Shown piece after piece: positions 51,516 to 60,461 of a stretch of DNA of 64,000 bases (position 1 is the first letter of the stretch; every line of letters starts with the position of its first letter). This DNA comes from Thermoanaerobacter ethanolicus JW 200 (GTDB taxonomy: Bacteria; Bacillota; Thermoanaerobacteria; Thermoanaerobacterales; Thermoanaerobacteraceae): assembly GCF_003722315.1 (NCBI RefSeq), contig NZ_CP033580.1:557001-621000 (forward strand), in the 5' to 3' direction. The notes under the pieces are model-generated. The model did not search any database. It was not told where the DNA came from and saw only the letters and a list, made by a program, of their open reading frames with translations. The translations under genes and the position numbers were made by a program.

Positions 51516-51980
51516 ATTTTAGTAAATGAAGCAAAATAGTAAGCTTTATAAATTTAGGCTTAGAGGTGTAATGTCAACTAGTAATTATTGGAATCTTGAA
51601 AATTAAAGAGTTGATTACTACACTTAGCTAAAGAGGCGTCTTCAGCACTAAAGCTGCCAGATTGATAATTTATTTCACACAAGGCAAGCAAATTCTTGGC
51701 GAATGCGTTAAGATGTTTTGGGATTTCTTTATCCGACTTTTTAAACTGGAAACTAAAGAAATTATAATATTTTCAATAGCCGTGATCAAAGTCATACTAA
51801 CAGTATCGTATCAAACCTGATACACGAAGCATTAGTAGCTTTAGGATAAAAAATTACCTCAAAGGGATAATGGAATCAGCACCTGAAGTATTATGAGAAA
51901 GTGAAGAAAAAAGCTAAGATTGTTGACTGTAGCTAGGGTGTTCCTGAAACATAACTTTAGAGATAGGAGGGAGATAAAAT
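51516..51980 (+). other. 465-base gap between EIIA and EIIB, possible transposase relic
   Basis: No intact gene. Short open stretches hint at decayed protein: FISHKASKFLANALRCFGIS near 51670-51760 and HLKYYEKVKKKAK near 51880. Both look like pieces of a transposase but I cannot assign a family. A hairpin GTATCA-AACC-TGATAC (about 51807-51822) lies inside. The EIIB ribosome-binding site is at the end. Confidence 0.4.
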
Positions 51981-52307
51981 ATGATGACAGGAAAGAATTA
52001 CAAGAATGTGCGTGTACTTGTTGTGTGCGCAGATGGTGTTGCTACTTCTACAATTGCGCTGGTATCTTTAAGAGAAGCTTTGGAGGAAAAAGGTATTCAC
52101 GCAGAATTTGTACAAGGAAGAGTAGTAGATGTTGATAATATGGTAAAAAATGGAGATTTTGACTTTGTGATTTCTACTGCTGGAACAGATTTAGATGTAA
52201 ATATTCCTGTTATTAGTGGAGTTCCGTTCTTAACTGGCATAGGAAAAGACCAAGTTTTTACTCAAATTCAAGATATTATTAACAATAAAGAAAGAGGGGG
52301 TAAGTAA
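51981..52307 (+). CDS. PTS EIIB component, galactitol type
   Basis: A 108-residue GatB-like EIIB with the phospho-cysteine C16 in VRVLVVCADGVATSTIA. It receives phosphate from EIIA and gives it to the sugar carried by EIIC. ATG 51981 follows TAGGAGGGAG. EIIC starts 3 bases after its stop. The SLREALEEKGIHAEFVQGRV helix is typical of the galactitol family. Confidence 0.9.
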   Translation: MMTGKNYKNVRVLVVCADGVATSTIALVSLREALEEKGIHAEFVQGRVVDVDNMVKNGDFDFVISTAGTDLDVNIPVISGVPFLTGIGKDQVFTQIQDIINNKERGGK

Positions 52308-52309
52308 AA

Positions 52310-53689
52310 ATGTTTACGATGATTGTGAAAACCTTTGGGGCTGCTGTTCTACTTCCTATTGTAATACTAATTTTTGAATTAATTCTTGGAGTAAAGTTTT
52401 CTAAAGCTCTCAGATCAGCACTTTACATAGGTGTAGGTCTTAATGGTTTAGTATCAGTCTTAAATCCGTATTTCATGGGATTAATTGGGAAAGCAGTTTC
52501 GGATATGATAACTACGGGAGGAGTGCATTTACCATATGTTGATACTGGTTGGGCTCTTTTAGCAGCAGTGGGTTATTCAACACAAATTGGGGCACTGATT
52601 ATTCCTATTGGTATAATTGTTAACATTATAATGCTTTTATTACACTGGACAGATACTTTAGACTTGGACGTATGGAATTTCTGGCATTGGGCTTTTATAG
52701 GCAGCATGGTTTATTATGCGACTAATAATCTGGTATATGGGTTATTAACTGCGGTAGCAGTTGAAATGTTCCTTCTTATACTTGCCGATATAACTGCTCC
52801 TACCATGCAAACATTCTTTAATTTACCAGGGCTTGCTTTTCCGCATGCAAGTGGTCAAGGAGGAACATTAATAGCTGTTCCTTTGAAATGGTTCTTTGAT
52901 AAAATTGGATTAACCAAGATACAAATTAGTTCACGAACTATAAGAGAAAAATTTGGTATTTTAGGAGATTCTGTTGTTGTGGGCTTTATAATAGCTACAA
53001 TTATAGGGTTTATTGCATGGAGAAATAAATTAGGTGATATGCAAACTTGGTCTGGGATATTGGCATTAGGCATAGGAACAGGTGCTTTTATCTACTTATA
53101 TCCCAAAGCAACCGGAGCTCTCTTGGAAGGATTTGTATCTCTTAATGAGAGAGTAAGAGAGGTACTTTCTAAGAGAGGCGTTAATAGAAAATTAAATTTT
53201 GGGATGGATTCAGCTCTTACTATTGGACATCCGGATGTTCTTACTACAGGGCTTCTGACTATGTTGACTACTGTACCTCTTATATTTTTGCTACCAGGTA
53301 ATAAATTTATCATGTTAGCAGATTTAGGAGTAACACCCTTTTTCTTAGCTTCAGCTGTAACAGCAATAATGGGAGGAAATATTATTGCTTCTTATATCAC
53401 TACAGTTATTGCTGTAATTATAACATTATACTTTGCCAGTGCAGCATCTCCACTTTTTGCCCATATAGTAACTTTGATAGGAACCCAGTTACCTGATACT
53501 GGTAAAGCCATTGTTGGCGCTGATATGAGACCTTTACATGGATTGTTTTGGTTACTGGGGCAATCACCTATAGGACTTGTTGTAGCATTTATAGGTATTT
53601 TTGCGATGCTATTTTTCTTTAAGAGAAGTCCTGAAGTATGGTATAAAGCATTTGGTTATAAAGGCAACGAAAGCAAAGCAAAAATTTAA
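52310..53689 (+). CDS. PTS EIIC component, galactitol type
   Basis: A 459-residue permease of the GatC family. About ten to twelve membrane segments; family marks are ALRSALYIGVGLNGL, PYVDTGWALLAAVGY and LPGLAFPHASGQGG. The substrate cannot be read from the sequence. GatC relatives carry galactitol and other polyols, and may carry sugar acids. Context (sugar-acid dehydratases, an Eda-type aldolase) suggests a hexonate or related acid. Starts directly after EIIB, with AGAGGGGG as the RBS. Confidence 0.9.
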   Translation: MFTMIVKTFGAAVLLPIVILIFELILGVKFSKALRSALYIGVGLNGLVSVLNPYFMGLIGKAVSDMITTGGVHLPYVDTGWALLAAVGYSTQIGALIIPIGIIVNIIMLLLHWTDTLDLDVWNFWHWAFIGSMVYYATNNLVYGLLTAVAVEMFLLILADITAPTMQTFFNLPGLAFPHASGQGGTLIAVPLKWFFDKIGLTKIQISSRTIREKFGILGDSVVVGFIIATIIGFIAWRNKLGDMQTWSGILALGIGTGAFIYLYPKATGALLEGFVSLNERVREVLSKRGVNRKLNFGMDSALTIGHPDVLTTGLLTMLTTVPLIFLLPGNKFIMLADLGVTPFFLASAVTAIMGGNIIASYITTVIAVIITLYFASAASPLFAHIVTLIGTQLPDTGKAIVGADMRPLHGLFWLLGQSPIGLVVAFIGIFAMLFFFKRSPEVWYKAFGYKGNESKAKI

Positions 53690-53716
53690 ACATATTATAA
53701 TAAAATGCAATTAGTT

Positions 53717-53758
53717 GTACCAAACAAGAATAGTTGATAGTTTATTCTTGTTTGGTAC
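53717..53758 (+). repeat. Perfect 16-bp hairpin after EIIC
   Basis: GTACCAAACAAGAATA (53717-53732) pairs exactly with TATTCTTGTTTGGTAC (53743-53758) over a 10-base loop. No strong T-run follows. It may limit transcript decay or reduce readthrough between PTS and enzyme genes. Confidence 0.6.
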
Positions 53759-53831
53759 TATAATTTGTTGATGTGAATCATAATAATGAATATAGGCAGA
53801 TCTGTTTGTGAGACGAGGGAGGAATATTTAA

Positions 53832-54791
53832 ATGAAAAAATGGAAAGTTGTTAGTACAGCAGTTACATTTGGAAAAATTAATAAAGAACCAGTAAAACGT
53901 CTCGAAGAATTTGGTTGTGAAGTTGTACTTAATCCTTTTGGAAGACCTTTTACAAATGAAGAAATAATAAGATATGCTTCTGATGCGGATGCACTGATAG
54001 TAGGAAATGATAAAGTTCCAGGGGATGTTATCAAAAAATGTAAGAAACTCAAGATTATTGCAAAACATGGAGTAGGAGTAGATAGCATCGACGTTAAAAC
54101 TGCGAATCAATTAGGCATTGTTGTTACTAATGCCCCTGGCACTAACAGCGAAGAAGTTGCTGATTTAGCTTTTGGATTACTTCATATGCTTGCTCGTGGG
54201 CTTTATCAAGCAAATACTGATACAAAAAATGGCAAGTGGATTAAGCCAGTTGGTATAAGTTTAAGCAAAAAAACTATTGGAATTATCGGAGTTGGTACAA
54301 TAGGTACTGCAGTGGCAAAACGAGCTACTGGATATGATATGAATATTTTAGGATATGATATCAAGAAAAATCCATTAGCCTTGGAGCTAGGAGTAAAGTA
54401 TGTGGGGCTAGATGAACTTTTATCAGAAGCAGATTTTATAAGTTTGCATTTACCATTAACCAACGATACATTAAATATTCTTAATGCAGATAAATTTAAA
54501 TTAATAAAAAAAGGTGCTATTATGATTAATACTGCTAGGAGTCAACTTATTGATAATGAAGCTCTTTACAACTCTTTGATAGATGGAACTTTAAAGGGGT
54601 ATGCTACTGATGTATATGATTTTGAACCTCCAATGCATTTGCCTCTTTTTGATTTACCTAATGTTATATTAACACCTCATATTGGTGGAACAACTGTTGA
54701 ATCAAATAAACGAATGGGTAATACTGCTGTTGATAATGTAATTGCAGTTTTAAAAGGCGAAACTCCTCCTAATATTGTTTTGGTTGATTAG
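53832..54791 (+). CDS. D-isomer 2-hydroxyacid dehydrogenase (SerA-like) 1
   Basis: A 319-residue NAD-dependent dehydrogenase of the D-3-phosphoglycerate dehydrogenase type. NAD loop IIGVGTIGTAVAKRA; catalytic Arg in INTARSQLID, Glu in DFEPP, His in TPHIGG. No ACT regulatory domain. In this operon it may oxidise a sugar acid or reduce a keto acid, rather than make serine. It is a paralogue of the product at 59480 (both share DADALIVGNDKV in the N-terminal domain). RBS GAGGGAGG. Confidence 0.88.
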   Translation: MKKWKVVSTAVTFGKINKEPVKRLEEFGCEVVLNPFGRPFTNEEIIRYASDADALIVGNDKVPGDVIKKCKKLKIIAKHGVGVDSIDVKTANQLGIVVTNAPGTNSEEVADLAFGLLHMLARGLYQANTDTKNGKWIKPVGISLSKKTIGIIGVGTIGTAVAKRATGYDMNILGYDIKKNPLALELGVKYVGLDELLSEADFISLHLPLTNDTLNILNADKFKLIKKGAIMINTARSQLIDNEALYNSLIDGTLKGYATDVYDFEPPMHLPLFDLPNVILTPHIGGTTVESNKRMGNTAVDNVIAVLKGETPPNIVLVD

Positions 54792-54824
54792 AGCTAAGCT
54801 AAAGTAAATGAGGGGAGATATTAA

Positions 54825-55115
54825 ATGCCTAGTATAAAAAAAGCAATTCTTTTAAATAAAGCGGATAGTGTTGCAACGGCATTGTCACAGATTCAAAAGG
54901 GTGATGTTGTAGATATTATCTATAATAATGAAACAGTTAATAGACTCATTGCATTAGATGATATAGAAATATACCACAAAATCGCAGTAGTACCTATTCA
55001 ATCCGGAAATAACGTTTATAAATATGGGGAGGTTATAGGTAAAGCTATTAAATCTATAGAAATTGGCCAGTGTGTTCATATAGATAATATAGAGAGCGTG
55101 AGGGGTAAGAGATGA
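54825..55115 (+). CDS. Altronate dehydratase small subunit (SAF domain, UxaA N-terminal)
   Basis: A 96-residue SAF-domain protein (AILLNKADSVATALSQIQKG, VPIQSGNNVYKYGEVIGKAI). It matches the N-terminal part of UxaA, made as a separate subunit in many Firmicutes. It would work with the large subunit encoded next, which is interrupted by an IS. Its end overlaps the large-subunit start by 4 bases (ATGA). Starts behind GGGGAG. Confidence 0.85.
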   Translation: MPSIKKAILLNKADSVATALSQIQKGDVVDIIYNNETVNRLIALDDIEIYHKIAVVPIQSGNNVYKYGEVIGKAIKSIEIGQCVHIDNIESVRGKR

Positions 55116-55837
55116 AAATTAAGGCATACAAAAGACCAGATGGTAAATATGGAATAAGAAATAAAGTTTTAATTTTACCTTCTGTAGGATGTGCAAATGA
55201 AACAGCGAGATTAATATCAGAACAAGTTCAAGGTACGACATATATAACTAATCCAAAGGGATGCGGGCAAATTGGAAGTAGCGTGGAACTTATGCACAGG
55301 ACTTTAATAGGGTTGACTTTAAATCCTAACGTATATGGAACCATTATAGTTGGATTGGGATGTGAAACTATTCAAGCTTATGATTTATATGAAGAAGTTA
55401 AAAAAAGGAGTAATAAACCAGTAGAAGTCATAAGTATACAAAGAGAGGGAGGAACACTAAAAACCATACAGAAGGGAATTAAATTAGCACGAAAAATGGT
55501 AGAAGAGATGTCAAAAATAGAGCGTGAAGAAGTTGACATTTCTAATATAACATTAGCAACTAATTGTGGAGGTTCTGATGCTACTTCTGGAATAGCTGCT
55601 AATCCAACATTAGGATATTGCAGTGATATTTTAATAAAAGAAGGGGCTACAGTATTTTTGGGTGAGACTACAGAATTCATTGGAGCGGAACATATATTAG
55701 CCAGAAGAGCAAAAAATGAAAAAGTTAGGAATAACTTATTAACAATAGTTAAAAATTTAGAAAACGAGTTTATTAGATTAGGAATAGATGTTAGGGGCGC
55801 GAATCCTTCACCGGGAAATATTAAAGTATTTCGGTAA
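55112..55837 (+). pseudogene. Altronate dehydratase large subunit, 5' part (split by IS110-type element)
   Basis: The first 236 or so residues match UxaA C-terminal family proteins: GIRNKVLILPSVGCANETAR, NPKGCGQIGS, TLATNCGGSDATSG. The family core reaches GANPSPGNI and then leaves homology at KVFR and a stop. The missing half resumes about 1.86 kb downstream at 57695 with GGLSTLEEKSLG. Reading frames on both sides are open, so the break is recent and due only to the insertion. A truncated product is unlikely to be active. Confidence 0.9.
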
Positions 55838-55969
55838 TATGTCAAGAGGGTGATAAAAAAAATTCAAAAAAAAATTTAATAAAATAACCTAAAAAAGGGC
55901 ATAGCAAAGCTAACCATCACGCAATAAGCTGATGGAAATTAATGTAAAATATGGTTATGGGATAATATG

Positions 55970-57229
55970 TTAACTTATACAATCATCTCCTTTCATTATT
56001 GGGGATTTATAAAGTTTTTCTTCGCGCAGCAGAGCGAAGACTAACCTTACAGTTTTACGTGCAGTCAATACAAGAGCACGTTTATGCTTGTGAGTTTTGC
56101 TTTCTTTAAATTTGCGGGCATAGTATTGTGAGAACTCAGGTAAATACTTCCTGAGCTGGTCAGCTGCTTGAATAAAATAATATCTGAGATACTCATTACC
56201 AGTACGCTTGAGATATGTGTCCTCCGCTTTAAAATCAGCAGACTGGTACTCTGACCAATAAAGGCCGGAAAACTTTGCAAGGGCATTATCATTATCAAAC
56301 CTTGAAATTCCGCCTATCTCAGATATTAAGCCGGCTGCGATGGTTGGGCCAATACCTTTTACTGATGTAAGACAAAGGAATTCATTGTTAAATCCTTTTA
56401 CCTCATTAATAATGGCTTTTTCTACAGCTTTCTTCTGTTTTTCAAGGGACTGTAGATTATCAAAGCAAGACTTGATAACAAAGTTTAAAGAATCATCTAC
56501 AGTAGCATTAATTCTATAAGACTTGTGAACAGCCTCTTGAAGCAATTTAGCTGTAGCTTCTGGATCATCAAAGCGATCTTTACTCTTGTCAACCAAAAAG
56601 CCGGCAAGCTCATCAAGCGGTCGAGCCGCAATATCATCAAGGGTGAAAAACTCATTAAATATTTCAGTAGCAGTTGCTCCAAAATTATTACTAAAGACTT
56701 TATTTTGGCACAAACCGCTAAACTTAAGGAACAAATTGCTGAGGAAATAATTTTTTTCTCTAACAATACTATTAACAATGTGAAAGCGATGGCGAGTAAG
56801 CCTCTGGAGAGCAAGATATCTAAAATCTACAGAACAAGATTTGGGGAGTCTACCGAATCTCAGTTTTTCAGCAATAGCAAAGGCATCAATCCAGTCATTT
56901 TTAGGTAAATTGCCGAGAGACTTTTTAAAAGCATTAATAATATTAGCATTAAAAGTAGTAATAGAAGGTTGATAAGGCTTAAGAGCAGAATGATCAGCCA
57001 AATAATACTGGAGGTGCCAGCCATAGACTGAAGTAGATTCCAAACCAATAAAGACCTTTTGGATATTGTATTTATTACAACACTCCAAGATACGGGAAAC
57101 TATAACATCACAACCATGAGGGTTATTTTCTACAGAAAAACGAGAGGAAGCATCATTACCCTCCTGGTCGAGAATATGAACCTTGACATCATTCAGGCTT
57201 ACATCCATACCAACAAAAAGCTTATTCAA
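55970..57229 (-). CDS. IS110-family DEDD recombinase
   Basis: A 419-residue transposase. The N-terminal RuvC-like domain has the DEDD residues in FVGMDVSLND (D9), GLESTSVYG (E64) and KNDWIDAFAIAE (D112/D115). The C-terminal transposase_20 domain has LTSVKGIGPTIAAGLISEIG and FSGLYWSEYQSADF with the conserved serine, then KRTGNEYLRYYFIQAADQLR. IS110 enzymes recombine donor and target under guidance of a bridge RNA. TTG start at 57229, 10 bases after AAAGGAGG (complement of 57240-57247). The gene looks intact. Confidence 0.92.
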   Translation of the reverse strand: MNKLFVGMDVSLNDVKVHILDQEGNDASSRFSVENNPHGCDVIVSRILECCNKYNIQKVFIGLESTSVYGWHLQYYLADHSALKPYQPSITTFNANIINAFKKSLGNLPKNDWIDAFAIAEKLRFGRLPKSCSVDFRYLALQRLTRHRFHIVNSIVREKNYFLSNLFLKFSGLCQNKVFSNNFGATATEIFNEFFTLDDIAARPLDELAGFLVDKSKDRFDDPEATAKLLQEAVHKSYRINATVDDSLNFVIKSCFDNLQSLEKQKKAVEKAIINEVKGFNNEFLCLTSVKGIGPTIAAGLISEIGGISRFDNDNALAKFSGLYWSEYQSADFKAEDTYLKRTGNEYLRYYFIQAADQLRKYLPEFSQYYARKFKESKTHKHKRALVLTARKTVRLVFALLREEKLYKSPIMKGDDCIS

Positions 57230-57271
57230 GATTGTTACACCTCCTTTCAAAATTGATAAAGTAAGTAAAAG

Positions 57272-57512
57272 TTAATTTGAGATAACCCTAGCAACCAGAT
57301 TATGTAGCAACCTCGCAATTAGCTCTTAATATATAAGCCTGAATCCTCTGCTGCCAGGGGCTTATATATGACAAAGCAGATTTCGCGTAAGAAAAGGCAA
57401 ATCTGGTGTAGGGACCACACTTTAAAGAGCGGTCAAGCCGCATGGAGGACGAAAGCCTGTCCCACATTAACTTTACAGTATAATAATGCTACAAGTTATC
57501 TCAAAAGTAAAT
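57272..57512 (-). ncRNA. Candidate bridge RNA of the IS110-type element
   Basis: The region upstream of the recombinase is enclosed by an 11-bp inverted repeat, TTTGAGATAAC (57276-57286) and GTTATCTCAAA (57495-57505). Inside are further stems: TATATAAGCC/GGCTTATATA (57330-57368), CAGATTT/AAATCTG (57377-57405), GGGAC/GTCCC (57411-57460) and GCGG/CCGC. Long internal loops could hold target- and donor-binding guides. Strand is taken from the recombinase. Match to a bridge RNA model is not tested. Confidence 0.55.
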
Positions 57513-57542
57513 AATAAGGCCGAAAAAAGATGAGACGGCCGC

Positions 57543-57584
57543 GCCATGAATCCTGCATATTGCGCAATATTACGGATTCATGGC
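57543..57584. repeat. Nested palindrome near the IS110 outer end
   Basis: GCCATGAATCC (57543-57553) pairs with GGATTCATGGC (57574-57584). The loop holds a 14-bp perfect palindrome, ATATTGCGCAATAT (57557-57570). It lies just outside the 11-bp repeat that encloses the candidate bridge RNA and may be a promoter or end structure of the element. Confidence 0.6.
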
Positions 57585-57694
57585 AATAGATAAGATTTTA
57601 GACAAGATGAGAATATTAAAGATTTCCAGTTATGAATGCGCTTTATTAAATTTTTAAGAAGTGAGACAAATTTATTGTCTTTAAAATTAATTAT

Positions 57695-58154
57695 ACGAGG
57701 AGGATTGAGTACTTTAGAAGAAAAATCATTAGGTTCGATTATGAAAGGTGGAACAAGTATTATTAATGAAGTTGTACGTTATGGAGAAATTCCGAAAGAA
57801 AAAGGTCTCATTATAATGGATACACCAGGTTATGATATTGAATCTGTTACGGGGATGGTAGCTGGAGGAGCGCAGATATGTGTATTTACCACAGGGAGAG
57901 GTACTCCTATTGGTAATCCTATTATACCTTTAATTAAAATAACGGGAAATAAACAAACGTATGAAAACATGTCGGATAATATTGATTTAGATGTTTCGGA
58001 TATAATTGAAGGTAAAAAAGACATTAAAGAATGTGGTGAAATGCTTTTACAAGAGATAATAGATGTATGTAATGGTAAATTAACAAAAGCAGAGATATAT
58101 GGATTTTCAGAAACGTGTATATATAGAAATCAAGAGATTTGGTGTTCGTGGTAA
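57695..58154 (+). pseudogene. Altronate dehydratase large subunit, 3' part
   Basis: The continuation of the gene broken at 55825. It reads GGLSTLEEKSLGSIMKGGTS, then MDTPGYDIESVTGMVAGGAQ and TTGRGTPIGNPIIPLIKITG, which are the conserved second half of UxaA-type dehydratases. A frame extends upstream to an ATG at 57636, but those codons lie in the insertion element. No ribosome-binding site with normal spacing is seen, so a separate product is doubtful. Precise loss of the IS would restore the gene. Confidence 0.88.
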
Positions 58155-58245
58155 GGTAATAAAACATTCCTTAGATTATAAGAAGCTGAGAGTAAAAAAG
58201 GTTCAACACAAGTAAGACATTAAAATGAGGAGGGGAGAAATAAAG

Positions 58246-59391
58246 ATGAAGATTACATCATTAAAGGTATATAAGGTAAAACCAAGATGGATATTTTTAA
58301 AGATAGATACAGATGAAGGGATTAGTGGATGGGGTGAATTGATTTCGGGTACTAAAACAGAAACAGTTGTTGCAGGCGCATATGAAATGGGAGAGTATCT
58401 TATTGATAAAGACCCGAGACAAATTGAGGATATGTGGCAAGTAATATATAGGTCCTTTTTTAGAGGCGGTCCTATAAATATGACAATTTTATCAGGCATA
58501 GAAATGGCATTATGGGACATAAAAGGCAAATATTATAATGTGCCAGTATATGAATTTTTGGGCGGAAAAGCAAGAGACAAAATAATGGTTTACTCATGGA
58601 TTGGTGGAGACAGACCCTCAGATGTAGTGGAAGCAGCTTTGGATAGGAAGAATAAAGGTTTCAAGGCAATAAAAATGAACGCCACAGAGGAACTTCATTA
58701 TATTGATTCATATAAAAAAATTGAAGCTGTTATTGAAAGAGTGGCATCAATAAGAGATGCTGTTGGTTATGAAATGGAGATAGGGATAGATTTCCACGGA
58801 CGTGTTCATAAGGCAATGGCTAAAGTTTTAGCTAAAGAATTGGAAAAATACAGGCCGATGTTTATAGAAGAACCTGTATTACCCGAAAACAATGAAGCAC
58901 TGAAGGAAATAGCAAGTTATACATCCATACCTATTGCGACAGGTGAAAGATTATATACTAGGTGGGGATTCAAAGATGTATTAAAAAGCGGTGTTGTAGA
59001 TATAATTCAACCCGATGTAGCATTAACAGGGGGTATTCTTGAAGCTAAAAAAATATCTGCTATGGCAGAAGCGTTTGATGTAGCTGTAGCTCCACATGCT
59101 CCGTATGGTCCAATTGCACTTGCTGCTACATTACAATTAGATATCTGTACACCTAATGTGTTTATACAAGAACAAAGCTTAGGCATACACTATAATCAAG
59201 GTTTTGATTTACTTGATTTTGTAAAGAATAAAGAAATCTTTGCGTATAAGGATGGCTTTGTCGATATTCCAACGGGCCCAGGACTTGGTATTGAAATCGA
59301 TGAAGAATTAGTCAAAAAAGTTGATATGGAAGGATTACATTGGACTAACCCAAAGTGGAGGAATTACGATGGAACGGTAGCTGAGTGGTAA
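58246..59391 (+). CDS. D-galactonate dehydratase-like enolase superfamily enzyme
   Basis: A 381-residue member of the mandelate racemase/enolase superfamily, GalD/DgoD subgroup. Metal ligands and catalytic residues are D182, H184, E208, E234 and H284 (GIDFHGR, IEEPV, ATGERL, APHAPYGP), each one position from those known for E. coli DgoD. It would dehydrate a hexonate (galactonate or its phosphate) to the 2-keto-3-deoxy acid. ATG 58246 follows AGGAGGGGAG by 8 bases. Whether the substrate is free or phosphorylated is not known. Confidence 0.88.
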   Translation: MKITSLKVYKVKPRWIFLKIDTDEGISGWGELISGTKTETVVAGAYEMGEYLIDKDPRQIEDMWQVIYRSFFRGGPINMTILSGIEMALWDIKGKYYNVPVYEFLGGKARDKIMVYSWIGGDRPSDVVEAALDRKNKGFKAIKMNATEELHYIDSYKKIEAVIERVASIRDAVGYEMEIGIDFHGRVHKAMAKVLAKELEKYRPMFIEEPVLPENNEALKEIASYTSIPIATGERLYTRWGFKDVLKSGVVDIIQPDVALTGGILEAKKISAMAEAFDVAVAPHAPYGPIALAATLQLDICTPNVFIQEQSLGIHYNQGFDLLDFVKNKEIFAYKDGFVDIPTGPGLGIEIDEELVKKVDMEGLHWTNPKWRNYDGTVAEW

Positions 59392-59479
59392 TATTATTAA
59401 GCAGTAAATAACGCATATATCGGATAATTAAAAAGCAATTTAAACAGTAAATAACATTGGATTTTCAAGGGGTGATACA

Positions 59480-60442
59480 ATGTCTAAGTATAAAGTTGTG
59501 ATTACTGCTAGATCGTTTGGTGAGAGCAGTGATGAGCCGTTCAATATATTAAAAGGGAATGACTGTGAAGTGGTTAAGATTCCTGTTGATAGGCCTTTAA
59601 GTGCAGAAGAACTTATACCTTTAGTGAAAGATGCTGATGCACTGATAGTAGGTAACGATAAAGTAACTGAAGATGTAATTAATGCAGGCAAGAAGTTGAA
59701 GGTTATTTCTCGATACGGGGTTGGATATGATAATGTTGATTTGAATGCTGCAAAGAAAAAAGGAATTGTTGTAACAAATACTCCAAACGCTAATAATAAC
59801 TCCGTGGCTGATTTGGTAATTGGGCTCATGCTCGTGCTTGCAAGGAATTTACTTGCTGTAGATAGAATTGTGAAATCTGGCGGATGGAAGAGAATAATGG
59901 GTACTGAAATCTACGGAAAGACTCTGGGCATAATTGGCTTAGGAAAGATAGGGAAAGGTGTTGCAAAGAGAGCTAAGGGTTTTGATATGAATGTACTTTG
60001 CTATGATGTTTATCCAGATCTAAAATTTTCAGAAGAATATGGAGTAACTTATTGCTCATTTGAGGAACTTTTGAAGCAGTCAGATATTGTAACTATCCAT
60101 GTTCCATTGACACCGGAGACAAAAGGTCTTATTGGCGAAAGAGAACTTGGCATGATGAAACCAACTGCTTTCTTGATAAATACATCAAGAGGTGGTATTG
60201 TAGATGAACGCGCACTATACAATGCTTTAGCGAATAAGAAAATAGCAGGGGCTGCACTTGACGTTATGGAACAAGAGCCACCCATTAATAGCCCACTTCT
60301 TCAGCTTGACAATGTTGTAATAACATCCCATATTGGAGGATACACATGTGAGGCCATTACTAATATGGGAATTGTGGCTGCAAAAAATGTTGTACTAGTG
60401 TTAAATAAAAAGGAAGGCGCACACATAGTTAATGGCGAATAA
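59480..60442 (+). CDS. D-isomer 2-hydroxyacid dehydrogenase (SerA-like) 2
   Basis: A 320-residue paralogue of the product at 53832. NAD loop IIGLGKIGKGVAKRA; catalytic Arg in INTSRGGIVDE, Glu in MEQEPP, His in TSHIGG. It keeps the typical phosphoglycerate dehydrogenase sequence better than the first copy. Two such genes in one operon suggest an oxidation-reduction pair that epimerises a sugar acid through a 2-keto acid; this is an inference. RBS AGGGGTGA. Confidence 0.88.
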   Translation: MSKYKVVITARSFGESSDEPFNILKGNDCEVVKIPVDRPLSAEELIPLVKDADALIVGNDKVTEDVINAGKKLKVISRYGVGYDNVDLNAAKKKGIVVTNTPNANNNSVADLVIGLMLVLARNLLAVDRIVKSGGWKRIMGTEIYGKTLGIIGLGKIGKGVAKRAKGFDMNVLCYDVYPDLKFSEEYGVTYCSFEELLKQSDIVTIHVPLTPETKGLIGERELGMMKPTAFLINTSRGGIVDERALYNALANKKIAGAALDVMEQEPPINSPLLQLDNVVITSHIGGYTCEAITNMGIVAAKNVVLVLNKKEGAHIVNGE

Positions 60443-60461
60443 TTTTTAGGAGGGAATGATT

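Larger units (their letters stand above)
55829..57693 (-). mobile_element. IS110-family element splitting the altronate dehydratase gene
   Basis: About 1.86 kb between the two halves of the dehydratase gene; the ends are placed to within about 10 bases, from the break in homology. It carries one transposase on the minus strand with about 460 non-coding bases upstream of it and about 140 downstream. There are no terminal inverted repeats, as usual for IS110. The long upstream region is highly structured. Confidence 0.85.

Noticed and set aside
51920-52135. 71-codon frame over the start of EIIB
   Set aside because: It is a shadow of the EIIB gene in another frame with a Cys/Arg-rich composition and no family resemblance.
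55838-55969. The 3' non-coding end of the IS110-type element as the bridge RNA locus
   Set aside because: It is short and AT-rich, with only a small CCATCA/TGATGG hairpin. The long structured region on the other side of the recombinase is the better candidate.
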